Source: Mactromeris polynyma (Eukaryota; Mollusca; Bivalvia; Venerida; Mactridae). Taken from it: a stretch of 64,000 nucleotides of DNA. The number at the start of each line of letters is the position of its first letter. The first letter of the stretch is position 1. The position numbers were made by a program, and so were the translations under genes. Of the stretch, positions 47,601 to 62,600 are shown one piece after another. Where the stretch lies: contig JASFXZ010000045.1 in assembly GCA_032209605.1 (NCBI GenBank), positions 1,178,001 to 1,242,000 on the forward strand. Reading direction: 5' to 3'. Under the pieces are notes generated by a model. The model did not search any database and was not told the DNA's origin. It saw nothing but the letters and a program-made list of their open reading frames with translations.

Positions 47601-50600
47601 TACAACCATTATGTACTGGTAATTTGATAGTAAATTCTTGCCACATGTATTTCTTATTTTAATTACGTGATGATAATAAATGTCCTCTGTACTGGAAAAA
47701 TTGATAATGTTTAGAGGTTGTTGCACTCTGGACAGTCTTCTCAATAATTTTTTCAAAGGACTTGCCCATTCGGGCAGACAGCTTGCAATTTCCACTTGCC
47801 CGAATTCACTTTCACTTGCCTGAATAAAATTAACAGCCCCGTCAGAAATAACGAAGAAACATGATGTTTTGATGGTTGCTTTGATTTGTTAAATCTGAAA
47901 CGAAGACTGGTAACGATAGTTGATGAAAAATTGCTGTTACACAAACTAAATTGACAAAAAATGAAAACCAGTCGAAGTATTGCGTACTACGTCATCAATT
48001 TTTGTGACAGCTTGGATCAAAGCTAGTCAGACCGGACCATGAACACAACTTGCCCGTTCGGGCAGACAAAATGGATTTTTTACTTGCCCGACAGTAATTT
48101 TACTTTGTGTTTAGCAGTACCTGAGAGAGTATAAGTCCTAATGATTCTAAACCTGGGGATGAATGTCTGCGTCCACTTGTGGTGCTATTGTTCCTCTTCT
48201 GTGAGTTTATCTCTTTATTGTGCAAATGCTTTGCCACCAAAGCTCCTTGCTGGAAGAACATCACAGAAGTGATTAGTACTTACTGTGCACATTGTCATTG
48301 GGGAATAGTGCTGTCATTGATTTGAAATTTTGTTTCAATTTGTAGACTTAAAAATATTGACGATACATCAATATATCCGCTAATTTATTAATACTTATGC
48401 GCAGTAATGATACAATTAGATATAATAGTATTTTTGAAAACATATATTATTACGTACCCTATAAAGTTAGGATTTCGTCTTTGAACAGAATGATGCTAAA
48501 TTACAACCATGGAAGTTGTGTAGCCTGGTTCTTACAAAGTGTACCGACTTTAGTCCAATCTACCATCAAGCATGTACAGCAAATTGTGACACAGATTTTG
48601 TCAACCAAGACAAAAATGTTTCGAATATAAGTACTTACTAATTTCTTTCAAGAAAATTATGATTTTACACTTTTTTTTAAACAGTTTGTCTTTAACTGTA
48701 TTGACACTTCCAAATTTCAAATTAATGCATTCATTGACATTATTAAATTTTTGATACATAGATATCTAAATTACTGATGACATCCCAAGGGGAGGGGCAT
48801 GTGTATTTTGTGACAAAAAGCACATTGTTTGTTATTTCAGACCCTTCTGGCTGAAATATCATAACTCAACGCTTACACAGTTCGGAAGTGGACAATTTGG
48901 AAAAAACGTCATATTTAATCTTCACAATGTCACATTATTGACGAGATTAGTATTTGGTTCATTTTCACAGTCCGGCTCAGATTGGATGACTCCAGCAGGT
49001 ATGTTAAATTTTCTATTTACATCATAAATGATGTCACAGTCATGGCGAATGACTTCCAAGACTTGTCAGTCATTTGGTCTGACAACCTTGGAAAACTTGT
49101 CGGACCAAATGCAAACTTGTCGGTCCGAAAACATGTTAAAAATTACGGGCCGAAAATTACCGCTCATTTCAAAGTGAAAGTAAACAAATCAAACACAAAT
49201 GTGCAAATAATTGCGCGTAAGAAGACCACATTGTGTAAGCAGCAATGGATGTTGTAAAACCTGTACGACCCGTACCGTTCCATATTGGACATACGGACCG
49301 ACGCACAGGCATTCTGTATCGGACCTGGTCGGTTTTTATCGGTCAGGTCCGACTGACCGATGGGTATTCGCCATGACTGATGTCACAGACATGTAATAGC
49401 AGCTTTGTTTTGATTTTGATTATTCACTGATGTCGTAGTATCACAATTACCTTACAGGGATGACCGCTTGATCTAATACTGTTAAAACCCTGCTATAGAG
49501 ACCACTTGCAGGACTTTTTGAAAGTGGTCTCATTAGCGGGGTGGTTTAATTAAAGGGGTTCATGATAGATGATGGTGGTGGTTAGGGCTAGGTTGCTCGT
49601 GCTAGCAGTTATTTCCTTCAACATAATGTAATGATCATGTCATCATCATCAACAACAAGAAAAGTCAATATTATACTTCTCACCATCTATAGCATTAAAC
49701 ACTGGCAACATGAACAAACACACTTTGTTTTAAACAAAATTGCTGCAATTGATGCATTTGTCGCTTGACAAAGTACTGTTTTTAAGATATTTGTATGTAT
49801 TTTAAGACAGCAAATTCATGAAATTCATACAATTTTTTTTACAAACTACCGTTAAAAGCTTCTCATTTTGTTTTGTGGGCACGTAATGATTCAAATTATG
49901 TCAATCCAAATTTAGGTCATTCCGAATAATTCACTACTTTAGGTAATGCAGTTCATCGCTGTTCATCAAATATAAATTTTCGTTATGGTTTTACCTATGA
50001 TAGTTGTTTCAAGAAGTCATTCACTAACTAACAATAAATTAAAATGCTAAAAATTAATTTCAATTATTTGGCCTCCTCAGAAAATATGATGAAGTCCATG
50101 CTGCACTGGCTTTTACCTCATTCATGTTGTCATTGAGAATTACACATAGTATTTGGCAATTAATCACCTTCATTGATAGCTCTAGTTTATAATGCCTCTG
50201 GCATAAAATGACATATAGTGCCATTTGTTTCGGGCCCAGAATTTTGTTGTCTACTGTATGATTTTGAAATAACTTGGCAGAGATGATCATAAGATGATAT
50301 GTTGCAAGCAACAATGGTGCCAATATATTTTAAAGGTCACGATGCATCGTCCGTTTCAATATTGTTTCTGGCCCTGAACTTTGTTGTTTATGATAGAATT
50401 TCGAAATAACCTAGCAAAGATGATCACCATAAGAAGATGTGTCCCAGTGCATCATCTGTTTCAATATGTGTCAGGCTCACAGCTTTATTCTAATGTTGGA
50501 TTTAGAAATAATTTGCCAAAAATTGATCACCATAATAAGATGATGTGTTGCATGAAACAGTGATTATCTGAACAGTCACAGTGCAAGATTTCTCTTTGTT

Positions 50601-53600
50601 AGTGTAAACTATAGGGAATATGGCTATTCATGTCCAATCCAGAACTTTGGCATTCATGAATTGAGTAAACATTGGGCATGATAAATATGACCAGGTAAAA
50701 TACTTGGCGACACAATTATAAACGACGTGTGTAAATCGTTGCATATTTGTCCACTAAATAGTATGTTTATTTCATGATCTGAAACATTTCCCAAAACAGC
50801 AAGGGCTTAAAAGGGAAATTCAGGTTTGATTATTGGTAGGTTTGAATCATAGTAGTAGCAAAAGTGAGCGATTTCTCGTTGAAAAACCTGTAGATGGTGT
50901 CGCCATTTGTAATGAGTGAAAAAAGTTTGATCAAGTTATGATGAAAAATTCTTAAATAAATTTGTTTTGAGAAATTTTTAACCAGGTTTTCAAAGAAAAA
51001 CTTGAGTTCTGTTGATCATATTGTAACCAAACTTGGTGTACAGTAAGAACATATGGAGAGCTCGCTTGGGATTGCTTTTGGGTTCGTTCTGCCAAAGATC
51101 AAGGTCACCATTACTAAAAATAGAAATTTGATTTCCGGCAAATAACTTGAGATTCGTTGATTATATTGAAAGCAAACTTGGTGTATAGTAAGAACATGGG
51201 AAGAGCTTGCTTGGGATTGCTTTTGGGTTTGGTCCGCCAAAGGTCACCGTTACTAAAAATAGAAATTTGGTTTCCGGCGAATAACTTGAGTTTCTTTGAT
51301 CGTATTGACAGCAAACTTAGTGTATAGTAAGAACATGTGGAGAGTTCGCTTGGGATTGCTTTTGGACTCGTTCCGTCAAAGGTCAAGGTCACCATTACTA
51401 AAATTAGCAATTTGGTTTCTGGCAAATAACTTTTGTTTCGTTCCAACATATTGATATCAAACTTGGTGTATAGTAAGAACATGTGGAGATCTGGCTTGGG
51501 ATTGCTTTTGGGTTCGTTCCGTCCAAGGTCACAGTCACTTAAAATTTAAAAATCAGTTTCCACTTAATATTTTCGCAATGCGTGGTGTGTAGTTGTTGCA
51601 TATATATATAATATATCTAAGTGTGAGCGTGTGTATGCATGTATCACCTCTGGCACCTTTGCAGCATTGATGATCATCATGTATTCATTATACAAATAGA
51701 GCCTTGGTTACAAATAATTAGGTTTAAAACCTGGTTTGTGGGCATTGCCCATTTCTTGTTTATATTTTGTTCATCAAATGTTACTTAACTTTTTTCCGAA
51801 TTTACACAGTCGAGATGCTAATTTTCCCAATCGCAAATGGATCCATTCCCAAAATGGTTCAGTAAATCAAATTGATCTGTGAATTTAACCCTTAGTACTA
51901 TTTGCTGAATTTTAGCATACAAATCGAACTGCACGCAGGGTTATTACAGTCTAGGACTGGGTGCTTGCCTTCCATGTCCAAGAGGGAGATTCTGCTATCA
52001 GGCAGGAATGGCGACTTCTCATACTTACTGTCAGTTGTCAAATGGGTATTATTGTGAGGGTGGGGAAATCACGCAAAGGCCTGTGGGAAAATACTGCCCA
52101 CGAGGTTATGAATGCAGTGGTAAGTACACTCTTTTTGAGATTTTATTATAAGATTTTTTTGACTTGTAAATTCATTTTTAGCAAGGAGCTCGTCAGAGCC
52201 AATTGCTATAGTAGGCGAAATCCGCCGACACTCATCAGATGAGTCTTTCCAAGTCTGTAATTCTGAACCGCAAAAGTCTACATACTCCTGTAGAAAGTAG
52301 CGGTAAGCATTTGCGATATCAGCTAGAAAACGGATTTGAGCCGACATCACATACACAAAAGAAAGAACCCCAAAGAATCTTGCTGATTAAATATTGCAAA
52401 TTACAGAAGAAATGTCTGCCAACGCAGCCGTATCAGGCGTGAAGTGCACTGGGAACAAGCTAGCGCACTTTAACTCACCGGACAATAGTAGTAGGCAGAT
52501 AACTAAGCGGACGATAGTGAAAGTTAGTGTACAGTAGGCAGAGATACGTATACTTGAAAACGATGCAACATATAATATATCCAACGAAGAATTATACTTA
52601 TATTGAAATCATGGGAAATGCAATTCTCCGTCATTGTTCCGTTGAATATCGACAATTTACGGAAACTGTTCTAAATTGAACAAATTCACATACTTTTTGA
52701 GGCGTCTCTTTGCTATCATCGTCTCAACCGGAAGTGGGTGCTCGAAGTAGGCCGCCACAATCATATTCATCCTCATGAAAATAGTACATGTAAAGTCTTC
52801 TGATTTTATTATAGATTTGAAGAGTATAAGGTATGATTTGTCAGGGATATATAATTAGTAGTGTGGCTTTGATATACAGACGGCTTTCCTGGATTGTTTT
52901 CCATTTTTGTCGAATGAGTGAGTTTTCTCGAATAGTCACGCATTAATTTGTATGAAAGTGGTTCATTCCGAGAGTGCGTATCAATCCGACCCACAGGTTG
53001 TTGAAAAATATTATTTTAATATCTGTATGGTCAACATTTAAATGGTATGTTTCAAGTCCCTGTGCAATCGACACAAGAACATCCAGGCAACTCGTGGGGC
53101 CGCGTGTAAATTTATATTTTGTGTCGTATACGGCTACCGGACTTCTCGACATTTTATCAAGGTAAGTTTACATTTCTTTTGTTGTCAGCTTGTAACTAGT
53201 GTATATAATGATAACGATGTGTTTTCGTAATGAGTTCGCAATGTTGTGTACCGGTAAGATAAATTTATTTGAGCGAGATTCTGCAAAATTGCGTCGACAG
53301 CACAGTGATCTCAAACTGGCCATTCCCTGAGATGTTAGAATATCGGTTATCTTTTATTGGTGTCAGACGGCTACAGCTAGATAGAAATCTGAATAGTATG
53401 AGTTGACATGATACAACAGTTGTCAATATTCTATATCGCAGTTTACGCAAAAACGAGAGAGAAGATGGCACAGCAATTTTAGTTACTTCCCTTTGTGATT
53501 GTCATGAATATTAATGAGGTCTGTTATGCAATGTATTGAATCAAAGCGCTGAAGGTGCGAACTTGCCGATAGCTGGGTTGTGGATTTGCTTATTATCTAC

Positions 53601-56600
53601 TGTATTTCCATCTTATTAGTTTTTACCCTTAGTTACTGTACATATTTTGTGTTCAGTTTCTTCTTTCAAATCTGTAACCTGAGTTGTGTTATGTGGCTAT
53701 GTGTATGATAATCAAATTATATATACTTGTGGCAATGAACACTGGTGGAAACGTAAAGATTACTGTGTCAAGTAAATAAATCCCTGGGTTAATTACAAAT
53801 TTTAGGTGCTTGTTAGCATGACTTACATACCATTATTAAATCAGGTTAAATCAGACATCTCAGTAAGCATTTGGTGTCTCATTTTAGCTCTCTATCTAAT
53901 TGGAATTGGTGGTTCTGAGTAGGAAAACTGACTTTATTTCTACAACTTTGGAATTGTTTAAGATGTATCTTACCCTTCCTATTTTGGAAATAGTCAGTAC
54001 TGTGTTGGTGTTGCTAAAATCAGGGGTTGTTGATGTTGACAAATGAAAAAAAACAGGGTCCTATGTAAATGTAACAGACTAATAACATGTACTGTAGAAA
54101 TATCTGAATACCGGAAGTCATGGACAGAATATTTTGACAGTTCAGCGCTCCGAAATATTCAGCGAGGAAATTGATTTAAATCTAGATCAGACGTGTAAGT
54201 GGGGAAATGGTACTGGTTTAAATCAGTAGATAAATGTGTACTCTTTCGATTGCAATAGGTGTCCAGTTACTTATCGAAGCGTACAGTAGTAAAAAAATAA
54301 GAAGAAATATTTTGCCAAGTGAATTTGGGGGCATTCTGATTTTGAAGACATGATATTATAATATTTTGTAAGAGTTGGCCGATGGCAATAATATCGACTG
54401 AAATATTTTTGTCTTAAGTCACTGTAAAAAGGACAAACTAAGAGGAAATGATATTCTGTTTCGATGGTATTCATTGTACAATAAATGCATTTTCGTTCTA
54501 TTTGAGGTATATTGTCATGTCGACCGGTTTCTATCGCAAGATCATGGGACGAAACTCTGAATTTCGACAATGCTACTCAGTATTTCGATGATTGTATATT
54601 ATCCAAATATTTCTCAAAACAAATTTCATGTTTAAATAATTATACTATATGTCGAAAGTTTATTAGAATTGACAATATTAGTATACCACTGACGGAAGTA
54701 CATATCATATATTCTTTGCTTAATAAATTAATGAGAGACAAGTGGATGTTATGCGGAGATCGATTTAACCAAATATTGTTCAAGCCATGTTCCTGAAGGA
54801 GTGATAAAACATGGAGATAAAGGGTTTTTAAAATGTAACTCAACAATTTAATTTTAAAATGAACATCAAAGTAAAATGTAAATCACACAAATATGAGTTT
54901 AGTAAAATGTGGGGGTGAAAAGTCTAGGGTCTATTTAAATTGGGGGTGAAACGTTTTGGGAGGAAATGACTGGAGGTGAATCATCATGGGGAGGAAATGA
55001 CTTGGGGGGTGAAACGTCTGGAATTCTTCCATGGTCAGCAATGTTGTCGTTGTAAAGGGTAAACTGACCTTAATTGTGTATTGCCATGAATTGCACATTT
55101 ATAATTTCTATTGGACAACACATGTTCTTCAAGTGATATCTTTAAATATTTGTTTGTTCTTTTGTTAGGTCAAACATCATTATGCTGCACAGATATCCAC
55201 ATACATTACAGTTTTGACTATGCGCAGCAGGTATTTTACCATCATTATGCACAACAGGTTGGGCCCTTCTTTTTCAAGATGCCAAGGAAGTGCCAGTGCT
55301 ATGGGGTTTGCTATGAGGCATCAGGTACATTGCTAAATACAGTATTATAAGTATGTGTCTTCAAGTAAGTGTTGTATAGTAATTAATGTACATGATAACA
55401 GAGTAGGCTAATGTCCAGTGTGACTTTGATCAAAAGTAATCTGAACATCTTACTTGGGACATTTGTCACATAGTGACAGTGCAATAAATAACTTCAAAAA
55501 GTTACATAGAATATTATTCCCCTGCACAATTTTTAATTAAATGATTTTGAGATCGTGCCAAGTTTCAAAGTTTGATTCAATCTCTTACTGTCGTAGTGGA
55601 AAGCTTGATTGTTATAATTGTTATGCCATCCCCCCCCACCAAATCTTGTCACTCATATCTCCAAAAGTATATGAGCCAGAGTCATAAAACTTTACTTGTG
55701 CACCTGGGGTTCATGTTTGGCTATGCCCAGTAAGTGGAAAGTTATGGCCCTTGACTTAGTTAATATAGCCTACATAATATGCAATCTTGTGTCACTCATA
55801 TCTGCAAAAGTATATGAGCCAGAATCAAAACTTCACAGGAATGTTCACCAGCATGTGTAGTTTTGCACCTGGGGCTGTACCCACTAAGTGCAAAGTTATG
55901 GCCCTTGATTTAGTTAAAATATAGCCTATAGTGTATGTAATCTTGTGTCACTCATATCTCCAAAAGTATATGAGCCAGAGGTATACGATTTTACAGGAAT
56001 GTTCACCAACCTGTATAGTTGTGCACCTCGGGTTTCATGTATGGTAACACACAGTAAGTGCAAAGTTATGGCCCTTGACTTATCACTGTAATCAGTACAG
56101 TTGTTCACTTAGTAATTTTGATTCCCATTCACAAACAATGAGCAGAATAGTAGCATCTTCTTTTGTGACAAAGGCTGCAAGTGGGGACATCTGTGTCCTA
56201 TGGACACATTTCTATTTTTTATTTTGTTTTACTTTCTTATTTTACATTAAACATGTAAATATATTTTTCAGGGACTCAGTTGTTCTACCTGGTGGCTGTG
56301 CAGTATGCAATTGTAGGAAAAGGAGCAAATGGTGTGATATCTATGCTGCATCACCTATTTGAACACCATGGGTATGATGAGAAGTGAGTAACATTACATA
56401 TGGACAACTGCAGTGGGCAAAACAAAAACAATACAGTTACATGGTAAAACTTCATTTCTTCAGTCCTAATAAAGGTTGCAAAATATTTATGCTGCATTTA
56501 GGTTAAGTTGCTGTATAATTTATTATACTCCAGATTTTCATTAATCAATTTCCATTAATCAAATGTTTGCTAAACAATAGCCTTGGTACATTGTCCTAGG

Positions 56601-59600
56601 CTTTTGAAGTTTAATTTTTGATTTATTATGTGTAGTTATATGTCTGTGTGATCCACAAACAGAACATAGTATTTTTAATCTGGGTTTACTTTTTTCCAGA
56701 ATGATGTCAACAAGACCATGCTGTGTATGTCCCCAAGAATGCACCATATGTAGAGAAAGAGATTATAATCCTCAAAAGGAATGTTTATATAGCTGGTCTC
56801 CCTGACAGACTACCAATATCTGGACTGGGTGCTATGAGGCAGTGATACTTATTCCAGGAACTTGCACCTCTTTCCCACAATATTGACTTTGCATGTACCA
56901 TGTCAGAAAAAGCAAAAAATAGACAAAAGTCCTTAATATTAAATGATAACCTTGTTAATCCCTACATCTAATCAGAATGAATATCGATATCATGTATAAA
57001 CTATAGTTATTGACATAGCAACTGTTTTTATACTTTGATGTTTCCAACTTCATATACATCATTCATAAACCTCTTCCTCTACAGCTTGTGAGGTATCATG
57101 TATGATTTTACTCTACAAATTATACTTGAGTCTATTAAAATGTTTACTATCACTTTCTAATAGAATATGTGTAAATTTATACTACATCTGGAAATACACT
57201 AATTCTCTAAAGAATTTTGTTAAGTTATCAATATTTACCGTGTTTTAGGTAATGGTTGTCATAACAACCACATTCAAAGCATATTCAAATGCAAAGTTAA
57301 AAAAATACCTTTTAAGCACATCTTAAAAAATTTACTGTGTTTCCTTTTTAATAGTTTTATACAATGTTATGTAATACATTGTTAAATTTTGTTGGTTTAG
57401 CTTTTTTCATCCATTATCCCTGTCAGGGATAATTTATTGCTTCATTGGTTTATCTATTTGTTTATAATTTATGTAACTCAATGTCTTTCTTTGGTCAACT
57501 GACTGTGATAACTTTATATATAGCTTAAAAATTCTTCCTTTGTCACACAATATTAAGGACCACGATAGAAATAAGAGTTTTTACTTGCACTCTTTTCTGT
57601 GTTATCCTTAACATATAATGTTGATTGATATGGCTTTATTGAATTTTACATATTGTTGTTACTAATATATGTCTTAATTTTATATTGCCATGTCAAGTGT
57701 ACAATTTATGTTGAAAAAAAATCTAAAACAATCTATTCACTTTTTATGATACAGTTCTGGATGCTTAGGTTCACTGACTATTGCAGTTTTGCTTTAAATG
57801 TTTTACTTTGTATATATTATCACATATATCTAAGTTCAAGTTATTGTAACTTGTAGAAGATCTATTAAAAATTTGATGAAACTTGATTGTCTGAGATGTG
57901 CCTATTGTGATCATTTTTGAAAACTTACACAATTTAATGCTAGGAAGTGCTTTGTAATAAGCCAATGGGGAGTATAGTTGCATTTACTGTATTTGCATTA
58001 CATTTGTTGTTCAAACAATAATATTTTGATGTTTTTATGTTGTTGTTTTTTTTTAAATTTGGTTACCATAGCAACCATATTTGTCTAATTTTCATTTCCT
58101 AATTATACAAAAAAAATTGGAAATCTATCGCCAGATTTACATTGTTGTCTTTGGATTAGGATGAGCTATCTGGATTGAAGGATTTGTTTGATACTTTTGC
58201 ATAAGCTATTGCACCCAATTTTGCTACAAATGTAGAGCTATTTCGATGCTATCATGTCGAATTTCCAAGCAGACAAATAAATAGATATTAATACATTCAT
58301 TTTCATTCAAACTGTTGAAAACATTGTTTCTTTTTAATATCTTGACATAGATATTATTGAAATCCTTGTAAGAATGATATTGTGGGCATAATTATGGATT
58401 TTTTGTATTAAGATCACAGAAAATTTATTGTATATAAACAATGCAGGTATATACCTAATTTCATGGTAAAAACTGTTGTTTTGTGGAAATATGTTATTAA
58501 TTATCTGTCAATGAATGAAATCTTCTGCATTTGGTTGTTATGGTGATGTTACTAAAATCCATCAATTTTCCATAAGACCTGGTCTATTCCAAAAAATTCC
58601 GATTTCTGGTCATTCTACGGAGGTCGAAGCACAAGAATATGCAAATAACTCATTTTCGCCCAGATACCCCAAGTAACTGTAATTGAAACAAATTAATTTC
58701 AAAATGGTTTTAGCATTAATGATCAGTAATAACCACAACATGTAGAACCTGCTGTATAACATTGGAATAAAAAGTCCTCTCGATTGTTTTTAACCAGCTA
58801 TGCGATGGTGTATTGACATCAAACTTGGTGTATAGTTGTTGCATATATATATAATATATCTAAGTGTGAGTGTGTATATGCATGTATCACCTCTGGCACC
58901 TTTGCAGCATTGATGATAATCATGAATTCATTATACAAATTGAGCATTGGTTACAAATAACTACGTACTGAAACCTGATTTGTGAGCATTGCCCATTTCT
59001 TGTTTCTCTTTTGTTAAAATTGTTTTTTCGGCAAGATGACCATTTTACAAATTGTAAAGATATAAGTGCACACAAAATTATTATGGTATGTGTTTTTTTA
59101 CGGCGTAGCTGAATATTATTGCTTTTTACCTACATTATAGACCAATCAAATGTTATTTATTGAGGGATTTGAAATAACGTGGCATAAATGTTTGCAATGA
59201 TAAGATGGCATTTCATGCTCAAGGCCCATGTTTGTAGCTGAAGGGTCAGATTGAAGGTCAAATGTCAAAAGAATTAGTCGAAAACATCTTATTTATTTGG
59301 GATTTCCGAATTGCTTTGCACCAATGTTCACCATGGTGACCTCATTTATCATGCAAGTTCCGTGTCTGTAGCAAAAAGGTTATGGTCACGCTAATAGGTA
59401 AAACATAAAAAAAAACAGATCTAAATATATTGACCTTACATTGTCCTTTATTGGTGGATGATCAAATTACTAGACATATACTTCACTATGCAGCGATGGT
59501 GTGTTGCGCTTAAGTCTGTGTACATAGCTCAAATGTCAAGGTCACACATAGAGGTCAAAGGTCAGAAAAGGGTCTGATAGGTCTTTTCCAGAATATGACA

Positions 59601-62600
59601 CTTGTTATTTAACACAGGATTATTTAAATTACTTGACACAAATGTTCAGCATGATGAGATGGTGTGTCACACGCAAGACCCATACCCTACCAGTACATAG
59701 CTCAAAGATCAAGATCACACTTGTAAGTCAAAAGTAAAAGATTGATATAATAGATATGTGCTGTATGGCATTATATAGCTGTATTTTCTTAATCGCTTAA
59801 CATTTGAGGGGCTTGACATGTTGCCCTTGGACATCTAGTAGTTAATACTTTACGTTCACTATAGTAGAACCAAGATCTGACGACTCAATTTCCTGCTTTA
59901 AAATGCATGTAATCTGAAAGTTGATTATAAAATTTGATCGAATACAATAGATCCCTTTACGGTATCGGCAAAGGTGTGAACAACAACGTAAATTCACTAA
60001 ATTGACACCCAAAAATATATGAGCCAGAGTCATAAGACTTTACAGGAATGTTCACCAACCTGTATAATTGTGCACCTGGGGTTTCATGTATGGTTACCCT
60101 TAGTATGTGCAAAGTTATTGCCATTGACTTATCACCATAATCAGTACAGTTGTTCACCTGGTAATTTTGATATCCATTCACAAACTATGAGCAGAATAAT
60201 AGCATTACCTTTCGTGACAAAGGCTGCAAGTGGGGGCATCTGTGTCTAGTTTATGCCAGTGTGGGCCCTGTAACCATATTTGCGTTATTCCTGTTTTTGA
60301 AAAAAAATATTATTAGTACGAACATAGGTTCTATCAGCTTGTTTATTTATTGAAAATATTCACCTTCCAATGATATGGAAAACGTACTTTCTTGCCTTGG
60401 AAGTGCCTCTCAGGACCTTCAGTCCTTTTTTTTTTTTTATTGCCGACTGTTAAATATTAACTATTGAAATATTAAGGTAAAAAAGCACAGTTTAACAAAA
60501 ACAAAATGATAAAATAATAACAATGGAGAAAATAGTGAACTACTGTGCGCAGATAAGATGTGTTTGAACTGTCGCATAGAAACAGAGCACTGTTGTATTG
60601 GTACTTCATTTTACAATGAAAAATAATGCATTAAGGATTCGTGTAACTTGTACAGAAAGTGCAACTTGGTGACAGTTGTCAACAGCGTAATCCTGCCATT
60701 TCTGGGACAGATTGTCGAGTTTGACATGATGATGATCCATCCTAATGACTGTCTATACAAATTCTTTGTATACACTCTTGTGTGTTCAACTCCTTTATTA
60801 TTTAATATACTGACTTAACAAAGTGTTCTTGATAGTCTATTGTGATATGTTAATCTATGTCAAAGTGACGTCTGTGATCTGCAGTGGGCCCCTTGCTGTC
60901 TGCACTTTCAGTGCTTTGATTAGATGGAATCTTTCTTTGTTTCGAAACATGTTATTGATTGATGATGTTTTTTTCAAAGTTGGGTAGATTTTGACGTCTG
61001 CTAAATCATATTATTGCATTCTAAAGATTGGTACTGTACAGAAACAAATATGTGATCGAAATTTGTCCCTAAATAGCCCCCCCCCCCCCCCCCATTACTA
61101 AAACAAACAAAAAACTGCAATATGAAATAGTACATATTCTTTTTTACTTTCAGAACATACGCCTAAACCGTGTGGGTCGCACCAACTTAAAGGTGGTGAA
61201 TATTTTGGACAGACACAATATTTTTACAACCCACAGTTATTTTTAACACAGCTGTGTTCAGAGCCATGTCCTGATAACTTCAACTGTTCAAAGCCTGGAA
61301 CCTTTCATGTTACTGAGATTTGTCAACCTGGTTATTACTGTATCAACGGTCTTATGCTGCCATGTGAACCAGGTTATTTTTGTTATCAAGGTAAAGTTCA
61401 TCATGTTAATTCTACAATTTCAAGAGAGATATATTGCAATCTCTTCCAGGAAACACTTGTTGGAGGTGCAAATTTAGGCTGTTGTTCAGAGGTGATGGCT
61501 TTAGAATGGTTAAATTTTTAGTTACATTTGTGTATTTTTAATATAGAAAAAAATGATAATGTTGTTGAAGGTCAAGGTCACACTTAGAGGTCAAACATCA
61601 ATAATGGGTCTTAAACATCTTGTTTGGAATATTACACTGTCCTTTATGGGGGGATCTTCAAATGACTGGGGGCAAATGTTCACCATGATTAGACGGTGTG
61701 TTGCGTGCTAGACTTGTGTCAAGGACACAGAGGTCAAAGGTAAACAAGAGATATCTTCAGCGCAACTTGAAGGTTAAACTTTGTTGCACAAACAATGCTT
61801 AATGTAACGACTGCCGGTCATTCAATTACGCTAAACTACAGAAACCCTGAGATCACTGCGTAGTACGCTCCCTGTGACACAGCGCTTTGATTCCACTACC
61901 GTTACATTCGCACACTGCTGTATTACCCAGTATATTTTGATAGTTGACCTTACGAAATCACCGTTCATTCCTGATACTAATTTCATTGGTCAGCACGATC
62001 ACGTGTCACTACTGAGTTTATAATAGTTGGGTATTTTCCAGTTACAGAAGGCAGTGTTTCATCGAGGATTGCACCGATACGTATTACAAATAAACTGTGT
62101 CGAGATGCTGAGTAATGTGATGGCCCATTTTAAAATATTCGTAACGAAATATAAATCACTACACATATACAGGCATCGGTATAATTTTGGCATTCCAACA
62201 AAACGATAGTCACTTACGTTAGATTTGTTAAGTTTTTCTAGCAATTTTCATTGTCACAGCACCATTTCTATGACGGGGAAAGCTGTCTATTCAATGCACA
62301 CTGGCATAAGCTTTATTTACACATGTTTACTGTCCTACTTTTGGGACATTAGCGAATGAGTGTGGACGCATGTTGATTCGCCTGTCTAAAAATAGACAAT
62401 ATCGGTCTTTCGGGAGTCATAAAGCAGAGGAGACTGGATACAAACAACTCCATTGTGGTTAGTCATAGACACAGTATAGTCTGTTTCAATATAGTTCATC
62501 ATTACTTATTGCATAAGTCGTGAATTCACACATCCATGTTAATAAACTTGTTAAATAGCGATTAATCTGATTAAAACAATATGAATGTTCGCGACCGGTA

